Shown piece after piece: positions 52,418 to 62,260 of a DNA stretch of 64,000 nucleotides (positions are counted from its first letter, which is position 1; every line of letters begins with the position of its first letter). Location of the stretch: assembly GCF_013450295.1 (NCBI RefSeq), contig NZ_SKBR01000002.1, forward strand, positions 186,001-250,000, in the 5' to 3' direction. The position numbers were made by a program, and so were the translations under genes. This DNA is from Streptomyces sp. AJS327. GTDB taxonomy: Bacteria; Actinomycetota; Actinomycetes; Streptomycetales; Streptomycetaceae. The notes beneath the pieces were generated by a model, which saw nothing but the letters and a program-made list of their open reading frames with translations, made no database searches and had not been told where the DNA came from.

Positions 52418-55177
52418 GTGAGCACAGGACCCTCCGGGACTTCCGGGGAGGCGGCCGACGGCGCCGAGGACCGGGCCGGGTCCGGCCCGGGTCCGGCCCC
52501 CGACGTGACGACCTCGCTGCTGGAGACGCTGCCGATCGGCAGCGTGCTGCTCGACGGCCGGGACACGGTGCTGCTGTGGAACCCGGTGATGGAGGAGATC
52601 CTCGGCTGGCCGGCCGAGGAGGCCGTGGGGATGGCGGTCTCCCGGCTCGTCCTGGAGTCCGACGCGCTGGACCACGCCCGGCGGGTGCTGCGGGAGGAGC
52701 ACCGGTGGCGCGGGATCCTGTCCGTCCGCTGCCGGGACGGGAGCGTCGCCGAGGTCGAGGGGCAGGCCGCGACGCTGTACGACGCGGCGGAGAATCCGCT
52801 CATCCTGGCCAACATCGCCGAAACCGCGCGGCTGCGCGCCGTCGAGCAGGATCTGGCCGCGCTCGACGCGCTGTTCGTCTCCTCGCCCATCGGCATCGCG
52901 CTATTCGACACCGAGGGCCGGTTCGTCCGGGTGAACGACGAACTGGCCCGGCTCGACGGCGCCGCCCCCGAGTACCACCTCGGCAGAACGATCCCGGAGG
53001 TGCTGCCGAACTGGATGGCCGAGGACGTCGCCGCGGCGCAGGACTCGGTGCTGGAGACGGGCCAGCCGGTGGTGGACCGGGTGCTGACCGCGCCGGACGG
53101 GGTGGGGGCGCGCTCCGTCTCGTACGGACGGCTCACCGACCGGCACGGCCGGATCCTCGGGATCGTCGGGGCCGTCATGGACATCACCGAGCGGCGGAAG
53201 GCCGTCCAGCAGGTGGAGGCCGCCCGGCAGCGGCTCTCCCTGCTGGACGACGTGGGGGTGGCCCTCGGCGACCAGCTGGAAATCCACGCCGTCTCGCAGG
53301 CCCTCGCCTCCTCGCTCGCCCCGCGCTTCGCGGACTACGTCGGGGTGATGCCGCACGGCGAGATCGCCCACGGGGACGAGCTGCCCCGCACCGGCGCGGT
53401 GACCGGCGCCGACCTCCAGCTGATCGGGGTGGCCGCGCGGTACGGCGGGGAGGCTGTCGACCGGCTGCTGCACGCGGGCCGGGAGCTGCGCGTGGAGCGC
53501 GGCTCCGTCTTCGGGCGGGTGCTGGCCACCGGCACGCCCTATCTGGTCAACAGCCGGCGGGAGCTGATCGCCGCCGCGGGTGAGACCGACCCGATGGTGA
53601 GCACCGCACTGGAACTCGACGTCAACTCGCTGCTCGCGGTGCCGCTGCGGGCCCGCGGCATCGTGCTCGGGCTGCTGCTGATCGCCCGCTCGGGCGGCCG
53701 CGCCCCGTTCGACCACGACGATCTGACGCTCGTCGTCGAGGTCGCTGACCGGGCCGGGACCGCGCTGGACAACGCCCGGCTCTACGCCAGGGAGCGGGCG
53801 GGAGCGCTCACCCTCCAGCGCAGCCTGCTGCCCCAGCGGGTGCCGGAGCCGCCCGGCATCCGCGTCGCCTACCGCTACGTGCCCGCCAGCAGCGGCACCG
53901 AGGTGGGCGGCGACTGGTTCGACGTCATTCCGCTCGCCGCTGGCCGGGTCGCGTTCGTCGTCGGCGACGTGATGGGGCACGGGCTGCGCGCCGCCGCCAC
54001 CATGGGCCGACTGCGCACCGCCGTGCGCACCCTGACCGGCCTCGACCTGTCGCCGGACGAACTGCTGCGGCGGGTCAACGAGCTGGCCGACGACCTCGCG
54101 CAGACCCCGGACGAACCGCTGATGGCCACCTGCGTCTTCGCCCTGTACGACCCCTCGCCCACCGCGCTCGCCGGGCGCCGCGGCGGGCTGCTCACCGTGG
54201 CGACCGCCGGGCACATGCCGCCGCTGCTGCTCACCGCCGACGGCAGCGGCGGACGGCGGGCGCGCATCCTCGACCTGCCCCCCGGCGCCCCCCTCGGGGT
54301 GGGCGACGTGCCGTTCGACTCCGTCGAGGTCGAGGTGGCGGAGGGCACTGTCCTCATCCTGTACACCGACGGGCTGGTCGAGAACCGGGGTGAGGACATC
54401 ACCGAGGGCATCGGACGGCTCTGCGCGATGCTCACCCAGGCGGGCGTGGACGGCGAGGACGCCGACCCCCTCGACGAGCGGCCCGGTACCGGGACGGGAG
54501 GCCACCCCCGGGAGCGGCCGCCCGGCGGCGCGGGATCCGGCGGGGCGGCCCCGGGGGCGGAGGGGGGCACCGCTCCGGCGCCGGGCGCCGCGCGCGCCGT
54601 GGACACGGAGTCCGGTCCGGAGGGCCCGGGCTGGTCGGAGGCCCTGGCCGAGGAGACCGTGGAGAACCCCGGGTACGAGGTGCCGCCCGACATCGAGAAC
54701 GCCTGCGACGCGCTGATCGCCGCCCGGAAGCGGCCCACCGGCGAGGGGACCTCAGCCCCGGAGGACGACATCGCGCTGCTGATGGCCACCCTCGGCGGAC
54801 TACCCGAGGGCAGCTCGTCCTCCTGGACGTTCTCCGGCGGCAGCCACACCGTGCGTGCCGCCCGCTACGCGGTGAACGAGACGCTGCGCGAGTGGGGGCT
54901 GGCGGCGCTCTGCGACACGGCGGTGCTGCTGGTCAGCGAGTTGGTGACGAACTCCGTGCGCTACGCGCGCGGTCCGGTCGGGCTGCGGCTGGTGCGCGGC
55001 ACCTCCCTGCTGGTCGAGGTCTCCGACCGGCTGCCCGACCCGCCCCGGGTCAGCCACCCCACCACCGACGACGAGGGCGGCCGGGGCGTCGCGCTGGTCG
55101 CCAGAGAGTCCTCCCGGTGGGGAACGCGCTACGGACCGGTGGGCAAGTCGGTCTGGTTCGAACTCCCGTTGGAGTGA
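52418..55177 (+). CDS. PAS-PAS-GAF-SpoIIE phosphatase with C-terminal HATPase
   Basis: 919 residues from GTG 52418 (AGGGG upstream). Domains in order: PAS (about 25-150, LLETLPIGSVLLDGRDTVLLWNPVMEEILGW), PAS/PAC (150-280, ending VMDITERRKA), GAF (290-450), SpoIIE/PP2C phosphatase (480-690, EVGGDWFDVIPL and GDVMGHGLRAA with metal-binding Asp residues), then an Ala/Gly/Pro-rich insertion of about 80 residues interrupting the end of the phosphatase domain, and a HATPase_c anti-sigma-like kinase (LLVSELVTNSVRYA, DDEGGRGVALV). Such proteins join anti-sigma kinase and anti-anti-sigma phosphatase in one chain, a partner-switching hub. It senses signals through PAS and GAF. Confidence 0.93.
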   Translation: MSTGPSGTSGEAADGAEDRAGSGPGPAPDVTTSLLETLPIGSVLLDGRDTVLLWNPVMEEILGWPAEEAVGMAVSRLVLESDALDHARRVLREEHRWRGILSVRCRDGSVAEVEGQAATLYDAAENPLILANIAETARLRAVEQDLAALDALFVSSPIGIALFDTEGRFVRVNDELARLDGAAPEYHLGRTIPEVLPNWMAEDVAAAQDSVLETGQPVVDRVLTAPDGVGARSVSYGRLTDRHGRILGIVGAVMDITERRKAVQQVEAARQRLSLLDDVGVALGDQLEIHAVSQALASSLAPRFADYVGVMPHGEIAHGDELPRTGAVTGADLQLIGVAARYGGEAVDRLLHAGRELRVERGSVFGRVLATGTPYLVNSRRELIAAAGETDPMVSTALELDVNSLLAVPLRARGIVLGLLLIARSGGRAPFDHDDLTLVVEVADRAGTALDNARLYARERAGALTLQRSLLPQRVPEPPGIRVAYRYVPASSGTEVGGDWFDVIPLAAGRVAFVVGDVMGHGLRAAATMGRLRTAVRTLTGLDLSPDELLRRVNELADDLAQTPDEPLMATCVFALYDPSPTALAGRRGGLLTVATAGHMPPLLLTADGSGGRRARILDLPPGAPLGVGDVPFDSVEVEVAEGTVLILYTDGLVENRGEDITEGIGRLCAMLTQAGVDGEDADPLDERPGTGTGGHPRERPPGGAGSGGAAPGAEGGTAPAPGAARAVDTESGPEGPGWSEALAEETVENPGYEVPPDIENACDALIAARKRPTGEGTSAPEDDIALLMATLGGLPEGSSSSWTFSGGSHTVRAARYAVNETLREWGLAALCDTAVLLVSELVTNSVRYARGPVGLRLVRGTSLLVEVSDRLPDPPRVSHPTTDDEGGRGVALVARESSRWGTRYGPVGKSVWFELPLE

Positions 55178-55424
55178 GATCGTGGTGGCACGCGGTGCCG
55201 CGCGAACCCACGGACGTCCTCCAGGTGGATTTGAGCCACCGCGCCGTGGTTAGGAGTGGGGTGACCCCGCCGTCGGCGGGGGAACAGGTACCACGTCACG
55301 AGAGCGCGCGGGAGACGCCCCGGGGGCGGCGACCGTACAGTGCACGCGAAGGGCCCGCCAGCGGAGGCGCCCGGTGCGACACTGCTCGGACCGGCGGAGG
55401 AGCCGGGAGCGGGAAGGGGCAGCA

Positions 55425-57302
55425 TTGAGCGACATCCCTCTGGAGGCGGCGGGGAAGCCGGACGATGTCCGCCGGGCCCTCGCGCTGCTCAACGCGGCCG
55501 GAGCCCGTATCGGCAACTCCCTCGACCTGGAGACCACCGCCAGGGAGCTGCTGGACGTCGCCGTGCCCCAGTTCTGCGACGTGGCCGCCGTCGACCTCTA
55601 CCAGGACGTCTTCGCGGGCGAGGAACCCCGCCCCGTCCGCCCCACGTCGGGCCCGCGCCCGGTCATCCCCGGCCAGCCCGACCCCCGGACGCGCGGCGAA
55701 CTACCCACGCGGGAACGCCCCGTCGGGATGGTCGGTGGCGAGATGCGGCGGGTGGCCTTCGCCAGCGCCGTCTCCGACGTGGGCGTCCACCGCGCCGACC
55801 AGGGCGAGCCCCCGGCCGGGGGCCAGGCCGAGGTCGGCTCCACCCACTGCTACGCCTGCCACTCGCCGTTCGCCACCGCGCTGCGCACCGCCAGGGTCCA
55901 GCAGGTCGTCCACGACCGGGACGGCGCGCCGCCCGCCCCGTTCGGCGCGAGGGTGCAGTGCACCCTCGCGGTGCCGATGGTCGCCAGGGGCCGGGTGCTG
56001 GGCCTCGTCCAGTTCTCCCGGGCCAAGGGGAGCGAACCCTTCGGCGAGCGGGACGTGGCGCTCTCCGCCGAACTCGCCGCCCGGGCCGCCGTCTGCGTGG
56101 ACAACGCCCGCCTCTACCGAAGGGAGCACCAGCGGGCGCTGATCCTGCAACAGAGCCTGCTGCCCCCCGGGAACCCGGAGGCCGTCGGACTGGACATCGC
56201 CTGCCGGTACCTGCCCGGCAACCCCGCCACCGAGGTGGGCGGCGACTGGTTCGACGTCATCGAACTCCCCGGCCACCGCACCGCGATCGTCGTGGGCGAC
56301 GTGATGGGCCGCGGACTGCGCGCCGCCGTCGCCATGGGCGAACTCCGCACCGCCGTACGGACGCTGGCGCTCACCGACATGGAACCCGCCGAGGTGCTGG
56401 GCGCGTTGGACGAGGTCGCGCGCGGACTCGGCGGCAGCCCCCGCGCGCAGCGCGGCGGCGGAGCCCACTCCGACCTCTCCGAGATCTACCTCGCGACCTG
56501 CGTCTACGCCGTCTACGACCCGGTCTCGCGCCGCTGCACCTTCGCCAACGCCGGGCACCTGCCGCCGGTGCTGCTCGAACCCGGCGAGCCCGCCCTGCTG
56601 TTGGAGGTCCCCAAGGGGGTGCCGCTCGGCGTCGGCGGCGAACCCTTCGAGGAGATCGAGGTGGAACTGCCGGACGGCGCGCTGCTCGGGCTCTACACGG
56701 ACGGACTGGTCGAGTCCCGCGACACCCCCGTGGACGAGGGGCTGGACGCCCTCCGCGGCAGCCTCACCGACGCCACCGAACCCCTGGAGAGCGCCGCCGA
56801 CCGGGTGCTGAACACCCTCAACGTGCACCACGGCGAGGACGACATCGCGCTGCTCCTCGCCCGGGTGCGTGGGCTGGGTCCGGACCGGGTGGCCGAGTGG
56901 CGGCTGCCCGCCGAGGCCCGCTCCGTCTCCCGCGCCCGCGACCTGGCCCGCGAACAGCTCGCCACCTGGGGCGTGGCGGACCTGGGCGACACCGCGGAGC
57001 TACTCGTCAGCGAACTGGTCACCAACGCGCTCCGGCACGGAGAGGGCGCCATCCAGCTGCGGCTGCTCCTCGACCGGACCCTGGTCTGCGAGGTCTGGGA
57101 CACCGGGATGGCACAGCCACGCCGCCGCCGGGCCCGGCACACTGACGAGGGCGGCCGCGGACTCCAGCTGGTGGGGCTGCTGAGCACGGCCTGGGGCAGC
57201 AGGCGGACCCCCGGGGGCAAGACCGTCTGGTTCGAACTGGCCCCCCGCGCCGCGGGATCGCCGGAACCGGACCCCACCCAGGCGCTCCTCGACCTGTTCT
57301 GA
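55425..57302 (+). CDS. GAF-SpoIIE phosphatase with C-terminal HATPase
   Basis: 625 residues if started at TTG 55425 (GGAAGGGG upstream); GTG 55374, with GGAGG before it, is a good alternative. Residues 1-230 form a GAF domain with a CYACHSPFATALRTARVQQ segment that contains two cysteines. The SpoIIE phosphatase follows (EVGGDWFDVIEL, GDVMGRGLRAAVAMGE, LYTDGLVESRD), then a HATPase (LLVSELVTNALRHGEGAIQLR, DEGGRGLQLVG). It is a shorter relative of the protein just upstream and in the same orientation, 250 bp apart; tandem duplication is likely. Same partner-switching role expected. Confidence 0.92.
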   Translation: MSDIPLEAAGKPDDVRRALALLNAAGARIGNSLDLETTARELLDVAVPQFCDVAAVDLYQDVFAGEEPRPVRPTSGPRPVIPGQPDPRTRGELPTRERPVGMVGGEMRRVAFASAVSDVGVHRADQGEPPAGGQAEVGSTHCYACHSPFATALRTARVQQVVHDRDGAPPAPFGARVQCTLAVPMVARGRVLGLVQFSRAKGSEPFGERDVALSAELAARAAVCVDNARLYRREHQRALILQQSLLPPGNPEAVGLDIACRYLPGNPATEVGGDWFDVIELPGHRTAIVVGDVMGRGLRAAVAMGELRTAVRTLALTDMEPAEVLGALDEVARGLGGSPRAQRGGGAHSDLSEIYLATCVYAVYDPVSRRCTFANAGHLPPVLLEPGEPALLLEVPKGVPLGVGGEPFEEIEVELPDGALLGLYTDGLVESRDTPVDEGLDALRGSLTDATEPLESAADRVLNTLNVHHGEDDIALLLARVRGLGPDRVAEWRLPAEARSVSRARDLAREQLATWGVADLGDTAELLVSELVTNALRHGEGAIQLRLLLDRTLVCEVWDTGMAQPRRRRARHTDEGGRGLQLVGLLSTAWGSRRTPGGKTVWFELAPRAAGSPEPDPTQALLDLF

Positions 57303-57332
57303 CCGGACGCGCCCGGCCACCGCCACCCAGCA

Positions 57333-57367
57333 CCGTGCCCCGCCCCCCGAGGGAGGACGGGGCACGG
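57333..57367. terminator. Bidirectional hairpin terminator between phosphatase and sdhB
   Basis: CCGTGCCCCG (57333-57342) pairs perfectly with CGGGGCACGG (57358-57367), with further C/G pairing possible in the 15-base loop. It sits between two convergent genes. Confidence 0.75.
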
Positions 57368-57385
57368 CCCGGCGAGGGGACGGGC

Positions 57386-58234
57386 TCAGCCGGACGAGCC
57401 GCCCCGCCGTCGGCGGATCGTGTTGCCGAGCCACACCAGCGGGTCGTACTTGCGGTCAACGGCCCGTTCCTTCAGCGGAATCAGGGCGTTGTCGGTGATC
57501 CGGATGCCCTCCGGGCACACCTCGGTACAGCACTTGGTGATGTTGCAGTACCCGAGACCGTGCTCCTCCTGCGCGGTGCGCTTGCGGTCGAGCCCCTGCT
57601 CCTCCGCCTCGTCCAGCGGATGCATGTCCAGCTCGGCGACGCGCATGAGGAACCGGGGACCGGCGAACGCCTCCTTGTTCTCCTCGTGGTCCCGCACCGC
57701 GTGACAGGTGTCCTGGCAGAGGAAGCACTCGATGCACTTGCGGAACTCCTGCGAACGCTCCACGTCCTGCTGCCGCATCCGGTACTCGCCGGGCTTCAGC
57801 TCACGCGGCGCCACGAAGGACGGGATCTCGCGGGCCTTGGCGTAGTTGAACGAGACGTCCGTGACCAGGTCCCGCACCACCGGAAAGGCCCGCAGCGGGG
57901 TGACGGTGATGATGTCGCCCGGGTCGAACAGCGACATCCGCGTCATACAGAGCAGCCGCGGGCGCCCGTTGATCTCCGCGCTGCACGAACCACACTTGCC
58001 CGCCTTGCAGTTCCAGCGCACCGCGAGGTCCGGGGTCTGGGTGGCCTGGAGCCGGTGGATGATGTCGAGGACGACCTCGCCCTCGTTGACCTCGACCGTG
58101 AAGTCCTCCAGGCCGCCGCCCTCCACGTCCCCCCGCCACACCCGGAAGTGCGCCTGGTAGCCGGTGCTGGCGGTGCCGCCGGCGGGCCGCTTCTCCGCGT
58201 CGTCCGTCGCCGCGTCGTTGGTCTCCGTGGTCAC
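57386..58234 (-). CDS. sdhB: Succinate dehydrogenase / fumarate reductase iron-sulfur subunit
   Basis: 282 residues. [2Fe-2S] ligands lie in CKAGKCGSC with a fourth cysteine at RPRLLC; the [4Fe-4S] and [3Fe-4S] ligands are CIECFLCQDTC and CNITKCCTEVCPEG. It carries electrons from the flavoprotein to the membrane anchor. GTG 58234 overlaps the sdhA stop by 4 bases. A nonconserved N-terminal tail of about 25 residues is present. Last gene of the operon. Confidence 0.95.
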   Translation of the reverse strand: MTTETNDAATDDAEKRPAGGTASTGYQAHFRVWRGDVEGGGLEDFTVEVNEGEVVLDIIHRLQATQTPDLAVRWNCKAGKCGSCSAEINGRPRLLCMTRMSLFDPGDIITVTPLRAFPVVRDLVTDVSFNYAKAREIPSFVAPRELKPGEYRMRQQDVERSQEFRKCIECFLCQDTCHAVRDHEENKEAFAGPRFLMRVAELDMHPLDEAEEQGLDRKRTAQEEHGLGYCNITKCCTEVCPEGIRITDNALIPLKERAVDRKYDPLVWLGNTIRRRRGGSSG

Positions 58235-60255
58235 TCGGTCGTCAGCTCCTCATCGGTCAAGTACTTGGTCAGCTCCTCCTTCTCGAAGAGCTCCAGGAGG
58301 TCCGCGCGCAGCGGCGGCATCTCGCGCCGCCGCAGCCGGACCCGGCCGGGCCGCCCACGGGCCACCTCCCGGTCGTCGCTCTCCCGCTCCCCGGCCTCCT
58401 CCGGGGGCACCTCCCCGTCCGCGAGCGTGCAGACGAGGTTGGCGCGCCGCCACTCCCGGTCCATCGCCGGGTAGTCGTCCCGCGTGTGCCCACCCCGGGA
58501 CTCGGTGCGGTTCAGCGCGGCCCGCGCCACGCACTCGCTCACCAGCAGCATGTTGCGCAGATCGATGGCCAGGTGCCAGCCGGGGTTGAACTGCCGGTGC
58601 CCCTCCACCCCGGCACGGGCCGCGCGCTCCCGCAACGCGGCCAGCCGCTCCAGGGCCTGGGACATCTCCTCCTCCCGCCGGATGATCCCGACGAGGTCGT
58701 TCATGGTCTGCTGGAGCTCCTGGTGCACGGAGTACGGGTTCTCCCGTGGCCCGCCTCCCTCCGTGCCGGACGCCCCGGCCCCCGCCGACTCCGCCGTCGC
58801 GGGCACCTCCGCCTCGTCCGCGGCGCTGAACGGCCGCAGCGCCTCGGCCGCCGCCGCCTCCAGCTCCGCCTCGCTGACGGCGGGCCGCTCCCCGGCCGTC
58901 AGCGCCGCCGCGTACTCGGCGGCGTGCAGCCCGGCGCGACGGCCGAAAACCAGCAGGTCGGACAGGGAGTTGCCGCCGAGCCGGTTGGAGCCGTGCATCC
59001 CGCCCGCCACCTCACCGGCGGCGAACAGCCCCGGAACGCCGACGGCCGCCGCGCTGTCCGAGTCGACGTCCACCCCGCCCATCACGTAGTGACAGGTCGG
59101 CCCGACCTCCATCGCCTCGGCGGTGATGTCGACGTCCGCCAGCTCCAGGAACTGGTGGTGCATGGAGGGCAGCCGACGCTTGATCTCCTCGGCGGGCATC
59201 CGCTGCGACACGTCCAGGTAGACCCCGCCGTGCGGGGTGCCGCGACCGGCCTTGACCTCGGAGTTGATGGCGCGAGCCACCTCGTCCCTGGGCAGGAGTT
59301 CGGGCGGGCGGCGGTTGTTGTCCGGGTCGGTGTACCAGCCGTCGGCCTCCTCCTCCGACTCGGCGTACTTCTCCTTGAAGACGTCCGGGACGTAGTCGAA
59401 CATAAACCGCCGGCCCTCGGAGTTGCGCAGCACCCCGCCGTCGCCCCGCACCGACTCGGTGACCAGGATGCCCTTCACGGACGGCGGCCAGACCATGCCC
59501 GTCGGGTGGAACTGCACGAACTCCATGTTGATCAGGGACGCCCCCGCGAGCAGCGCCAGCGCGTGCCCGTCCCCGGTGTACTCCCAGGAGTTGGAGGTCA
59601 CCTTGAAGGACTTGCCGATGCCACCGGTGGCCAGGACCACCGCCGGACCCTCCAGGACGAAGAAGCGGCCCGACTCGCGCTCGTAGCAGAAGACCCCGGC
59701 CACCCGGCCGGAGTCGTCCTTCAGGATCCGGGTGACGGTGCACTCCTGGAAGACCTTGAGCCGGGCCTCGTGGTCGCCGTGCTCCGCGAAGTCCTCCTGC
59801 TGGAGGGCGACCGTCTGTTGCTGGAGCGTGCGGATCAGCTCCAGCCCGGTCCGGTCGCCGACGTGCGCGAGGCGCGGGTACTCGTGGCCGCCGAAGTTGC
59901 GCTGCGAGATCCGGCCGTCCGCGGTGCGGTCGAACAGCGCGCCCCAGGTCTCCAGTTCCCAGACGCGCTCGGGCGCCTCCCGGGCGTGCAGCTCCGCCAT
60001 CCGCCACTGGTTGAGGAACTTGCCACCCCGCAGGGTGTCCCGGAAGTGGACCTCCCAGTTGTCGCCCTCGTTGACGTTGCCCATGCTGGCGGCGATGCCG
60101 CCCTCCGCCATCACCGTATGGGCCTTGCCGAACAGGGACTTGCAGATGACGGCGGTGCGCAGCCCCTGGCGCCGGGCCTCGACGGCGGCGCGCAGCCCCG
60201 CGCCGCCCGCGCCGACGATGATGACGTCCCACTGCTGGCGTTCGACTTGCGACAT
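58231..60255 (-). CDS. sdhA: Succinate dehydrogenase / fumarate reductase flavoprotein subunit
   Basis: 674 residues. VIIVGAGGAGLRAAVEA is the FAD-binding fold; KAHTVMAEGGIAA, HPTGM, and EVAGGMHGSNRLGGNSL are the conserved FAD-histidine and substrate-site segments. It oxidises succinate to fumarate in the TCA cycle and respiratory chain. An Ala/Glu/Gly-rich insertion (about residues 485-515) and a longer C-terminus distinguish it from the housekeeping type and suit the Sdh1-type enzymes of actinobacteria (as in mycobacterial Rv0247c-Rv0249c). Operon order C-A-B on the minus strand. Confidence 0.95.
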   Translation of the reverse strand: MSQVERQQWDVIIVGAGGAGLRAAVEARRQGLRTAVICKSLFGKAHTVMAEGGIAASMGNVNEGDNWEVHFRDTLRGGKFLNQWRMAELHAREAPERVWELETWGALFDRTADGRISQRNFGGHEYPRLAHVGDRTGLELIRTLQQQTVALQQEDFAEHGDHEARLKVFQECTVTRILKDDSGRVAGVFCYERESGRFFVLEGPAVVLATGGIGKSFKVTSNSWEYTGDGHALALLAGASLINMEFVQFHPTGMVWPPSVKGILVTESVRGDGGVLRNSEGRRFMFDYVPDVFKEKYAESEEEADGWYTDPDNNRRPPELLPRDEVARAINSEVKAGRGTPHGGVYLDVSQRMPAEEIKRRLPSMHHQFLELADVDITAEAMEVGPTCHYVMGGVDVDSDSAAAVGVPGLFAAGEVAGGMHGSNRLGGNSLSDLLVFGRRAGLHAAEYAAALTAGERPAVSEAELEAAAAEALRPFSAADEAEVPATAESAGAGASGTEGGGPRENPYSVHQELQQTMNDLVGIIRREEEMSQALERLAALRERAARAGVEGHRQFNPGWHLAIDLRNMLLVSECVARAALNRTESRGGHTRDDYPAMDREWRRANLVCTLADGEVPPEEAGERESDDREVARGRPGRVRLRRREMPPLRADLLELFEKEELTKYLTDEELTTE

Positions 60256-60279
60256 GACTCGTGCATCCCTCTCGATGAC

Positions 60280-61113
60280 TCAGAAGAACCGGGGGTCCGT
60301 GAAGACGCCGGTCGCCAGCAGGTAGACGTACAGGTCGGCGACGGCCACGCTGATCAGCGAGGCCCAGGCGAGCATCATGTGCCGCTCGTTGAGCCTGCCG
60401 ACCATGCCCCAGAGGCGGTAGCGGACGGGGTGCTTGGAGAAGTGCCGCAGCCGCCCGCCGATGATGTGCCGGCAGCTGTGGCAGGAGAGGGTGTAGAGCC
60501 AGATCAGGACGACGTTCGCCAGGAACACCAGGGTCCCCAGCCCCATGTGCCCCCACTCGTAGTGCTCGTCGCGGAAGCCGAGGACGGTGTCCCAGGTGAG
60601 GATCACGGCGATGCCCAGCGCCGGGTAGAAGAAGTAGCGGTGGATGTTCTGGAGGATCAGCGGGAAGCGCGTCTCGCCGGTGTACCCGCGGTGCGGTTCG
60701 GCGACCGCGCAGGCCGGGGGCGACGCCCAGAACCCGCGGTAGTACGCCTTGCGGTAGTAGTAGCAGGTCATCCGGAAGCCCAGCGGGAAGATCAGGATGA
60801 TCACGGCGGGTGAGAGCACCCACCATTCCCCGAAGAGCGCCCAGTTGGGACCGCCCTTCATCGGCTCGCAACTCTCCGCGAGACAGGGCGAGTAGAACGG
60901 GGAGACGTACGGCGCCGCGTAGTAGTCCGCGTTGCTGAACGCGCGCCAGGACGAGTAGACGACGAACGCCAGGAGGCCGAGCGCGGTGGCGGCCGGGGCG
61001 AGCCACCAGCGGTCGGTGCGCAGGTGCGGCTGGGCGATGGCGGCGCGCGAGCGGTGCCACACACCGCCGCGCTGACTGTCCGTCGTGGGTGGGGGTTCGG
61101 TGCCAGTGGCCAA
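60280..61113 (-). CDS. sdhC: Succinate dehydrogenase membrane anchor (Sdh1 type)
   Basis: 277 residues with five hydrophobic helices (first WWLAPAATALGLLAFVVYSSW; others at about 90, 155, 190 and 245). Histidines in the helices (QNIHRYFF, YTLSCHSCRHIIGG) could bind haem. The single-anchor layout and its size match the Sdh1 anchor of mycobacteria. It starts with TTG 61113, with GGAGAA six bases upstream, and lies 24 bp before sdhA. Confidence 0.9.
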   Translation of the reverse strand: MATGTEPPPTTDSQRGGVWHRSRAAIAQPHLRTDRWWLAPAATALGLLAFVVYSSWRAFSNADYYAAPYVSPFYSPCLAESCEPMKGGPNWALFGEWWVLSPAVIILIFPLGFRMTCYYYRKAYYRGFWASPPACAVAEPHRGYTGETRFPLILQNIHRYFFYPALGIAVILTWDTVLGFRDEHYEWGHMGLGTLVFLANVVLIWLYTLSCHSCRHIIGGRLRHFSKHPVRYRLWGMVGRLNERHMMLAWASLISVAVADLYVYLLATGVFTDPRFF

Positions 61114-61164
61114 CAGGATTCTCCGGGTCAGGCGACTTCGACGCGGCCAAGGGGTGCCGCGTCG

Positions 61165-61473
61165 TTACGGCGCATGCCGGTCCCTCGCGCCCAGGCCCTC
61201 GTCGTCGGCGTCGGCCCAGAGCTGTCTGTCGTAGGGCTGGTCCGGCACCGGCACCATCTCCGAACGGGGGACCTGACGGGCACGCGGCGCCGCCTCCTTG
61301 AGCAGCGAGAGCGACTCCCGCAGATGCTCCGTGTCACTGCGCACACGGCGCATCTCCAGACCTCCGCCGACCTGCTGCTCCAACCGGTCGATGGTGCGCA
61401 CCAGTTCGGTGAGGCAGCGCTGGGCGGTGGCGAGCGCGTCGGGCACGGACGTGTGGGATGACTGTGAGGACAA
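61165..61473 (-). CDS. Small conserved hypothetical with coiled-coil
   Basis: 102 residues from TTG 61473 (GGAGGT ten bases upstream); the GTG at 61485 abuts that site and is unlikely. SVPDALATAQRCLTELVRTIDRLEQQVGGGLEMRRVRSDTEHLRESLSLL forms an amphipathic helical pair. It lies 51 bp upstream of the sdh genes in the same direction and may be their first operon gene. Function unknown. Confidence 0.75.
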   Translation of the reverse strand: MSSQSSHTSVPDALATAQRCLTELVRTIDRLEQQVGGGLEMRRVRSDTEHLRESLSLLKEAAPRARQVPRSEMVPVPDQPYDRQLWADADDEGLGARDRHAP

Positions 61474-62260
61474 GGACGTGCCCACCTCCGCTGAGTGGTG
61501 GCGGCTGGCATACGGCGCGGTTCACGCGCCTGGCGAGTGTTGCGCGTCACAGTCCCGCTTGTGAAGGGTGCGGAACCGGATTCCGCCGTACGGAGTGCGG
61601 ACCGCATGATCGTCCGTCAACTCTTCGGTGATAGCGGTCAGTTGGGCATATCTGCGGCGCGCCGCAGACGTCGGACAGTGTGATCGTCGCGTGCCCCCGG
61701 TCCCCGGCCCCGGGCCTCGTACCCCGGCCCCGGTTCCCGGCCGTGGGGCACGGCACACCCCCGCCGGACGGACGGAGGGGAGCGAGCGGCCGAGCCGGGA
61801 ACGGGCGACGGAGGACGGGCGGCGGGCGATGGGCGGCGGTGTGGCAGGGCGAGTGCGGGCGCGGATCCCGGGGCACGAGGGCGCGCACCGGCCGGGCCGG
61901 AACTGGGTCGGGGCCGGGGCCGGGGCCGACGGGTGGCCCAGGCGGTCCGGGCGGTCCAGGTGGCCGGGGCGGAGCGGGCTCCGACTCCCGGTTCGGTTCG
62001 GTGGGACGTTCCGGTCCGCCCGGTCGCGGGGTGCTGGTGCTGGTGCTGGCGGGGCGGGAGGCGGGGCGCTCGGGCCGGGGGCGGCTGGCCGGTCGGGCGG
62101 CGGAGCCTAGCCCGCCAGGGTGGCGTGTGCCCGTGGGTCGCCGTGCCTCCGGCGTCCTCCGGAGCGGCTCGCTTTGAGTGGGGACCAAATATGTGATGAG
62201 CCGCAAAAGGCACCGGATGTGGGGAAAACGGGGCTGCGGCCAGCTTCGGAGGTGTCCGCC
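61474..62260. other. Intergenic region between divergent genes, no gene seen
   Basis: Long frames on both strands here are Arg/Pro/Gly-rich and unlike any family. It carries an 18-bp perfect palindrome at 61651-61668 and a lower-GC stretch just before the lipoprotein gene (62180-62230) where its promoter should lie. Confidence 0.5.
61651..61668. repeat. 18-bp perfect palindrome
   Basis: TCTGCGGCGCGCCGCAGA reads identically on both strands. It lies about 180 nt upstream of the small coiled-coil gene/sdh operon and could be a regulator site or simply a GC-rich chance palindrome. Confidence 0.4.

Noticed and set aside
58486..60813. 775-codon open frame antisense to sdhA
   Set aside because: Shadow of a firmly identified succinate dehydrogenase gene; no recognisable domain or ribosome-binding site.
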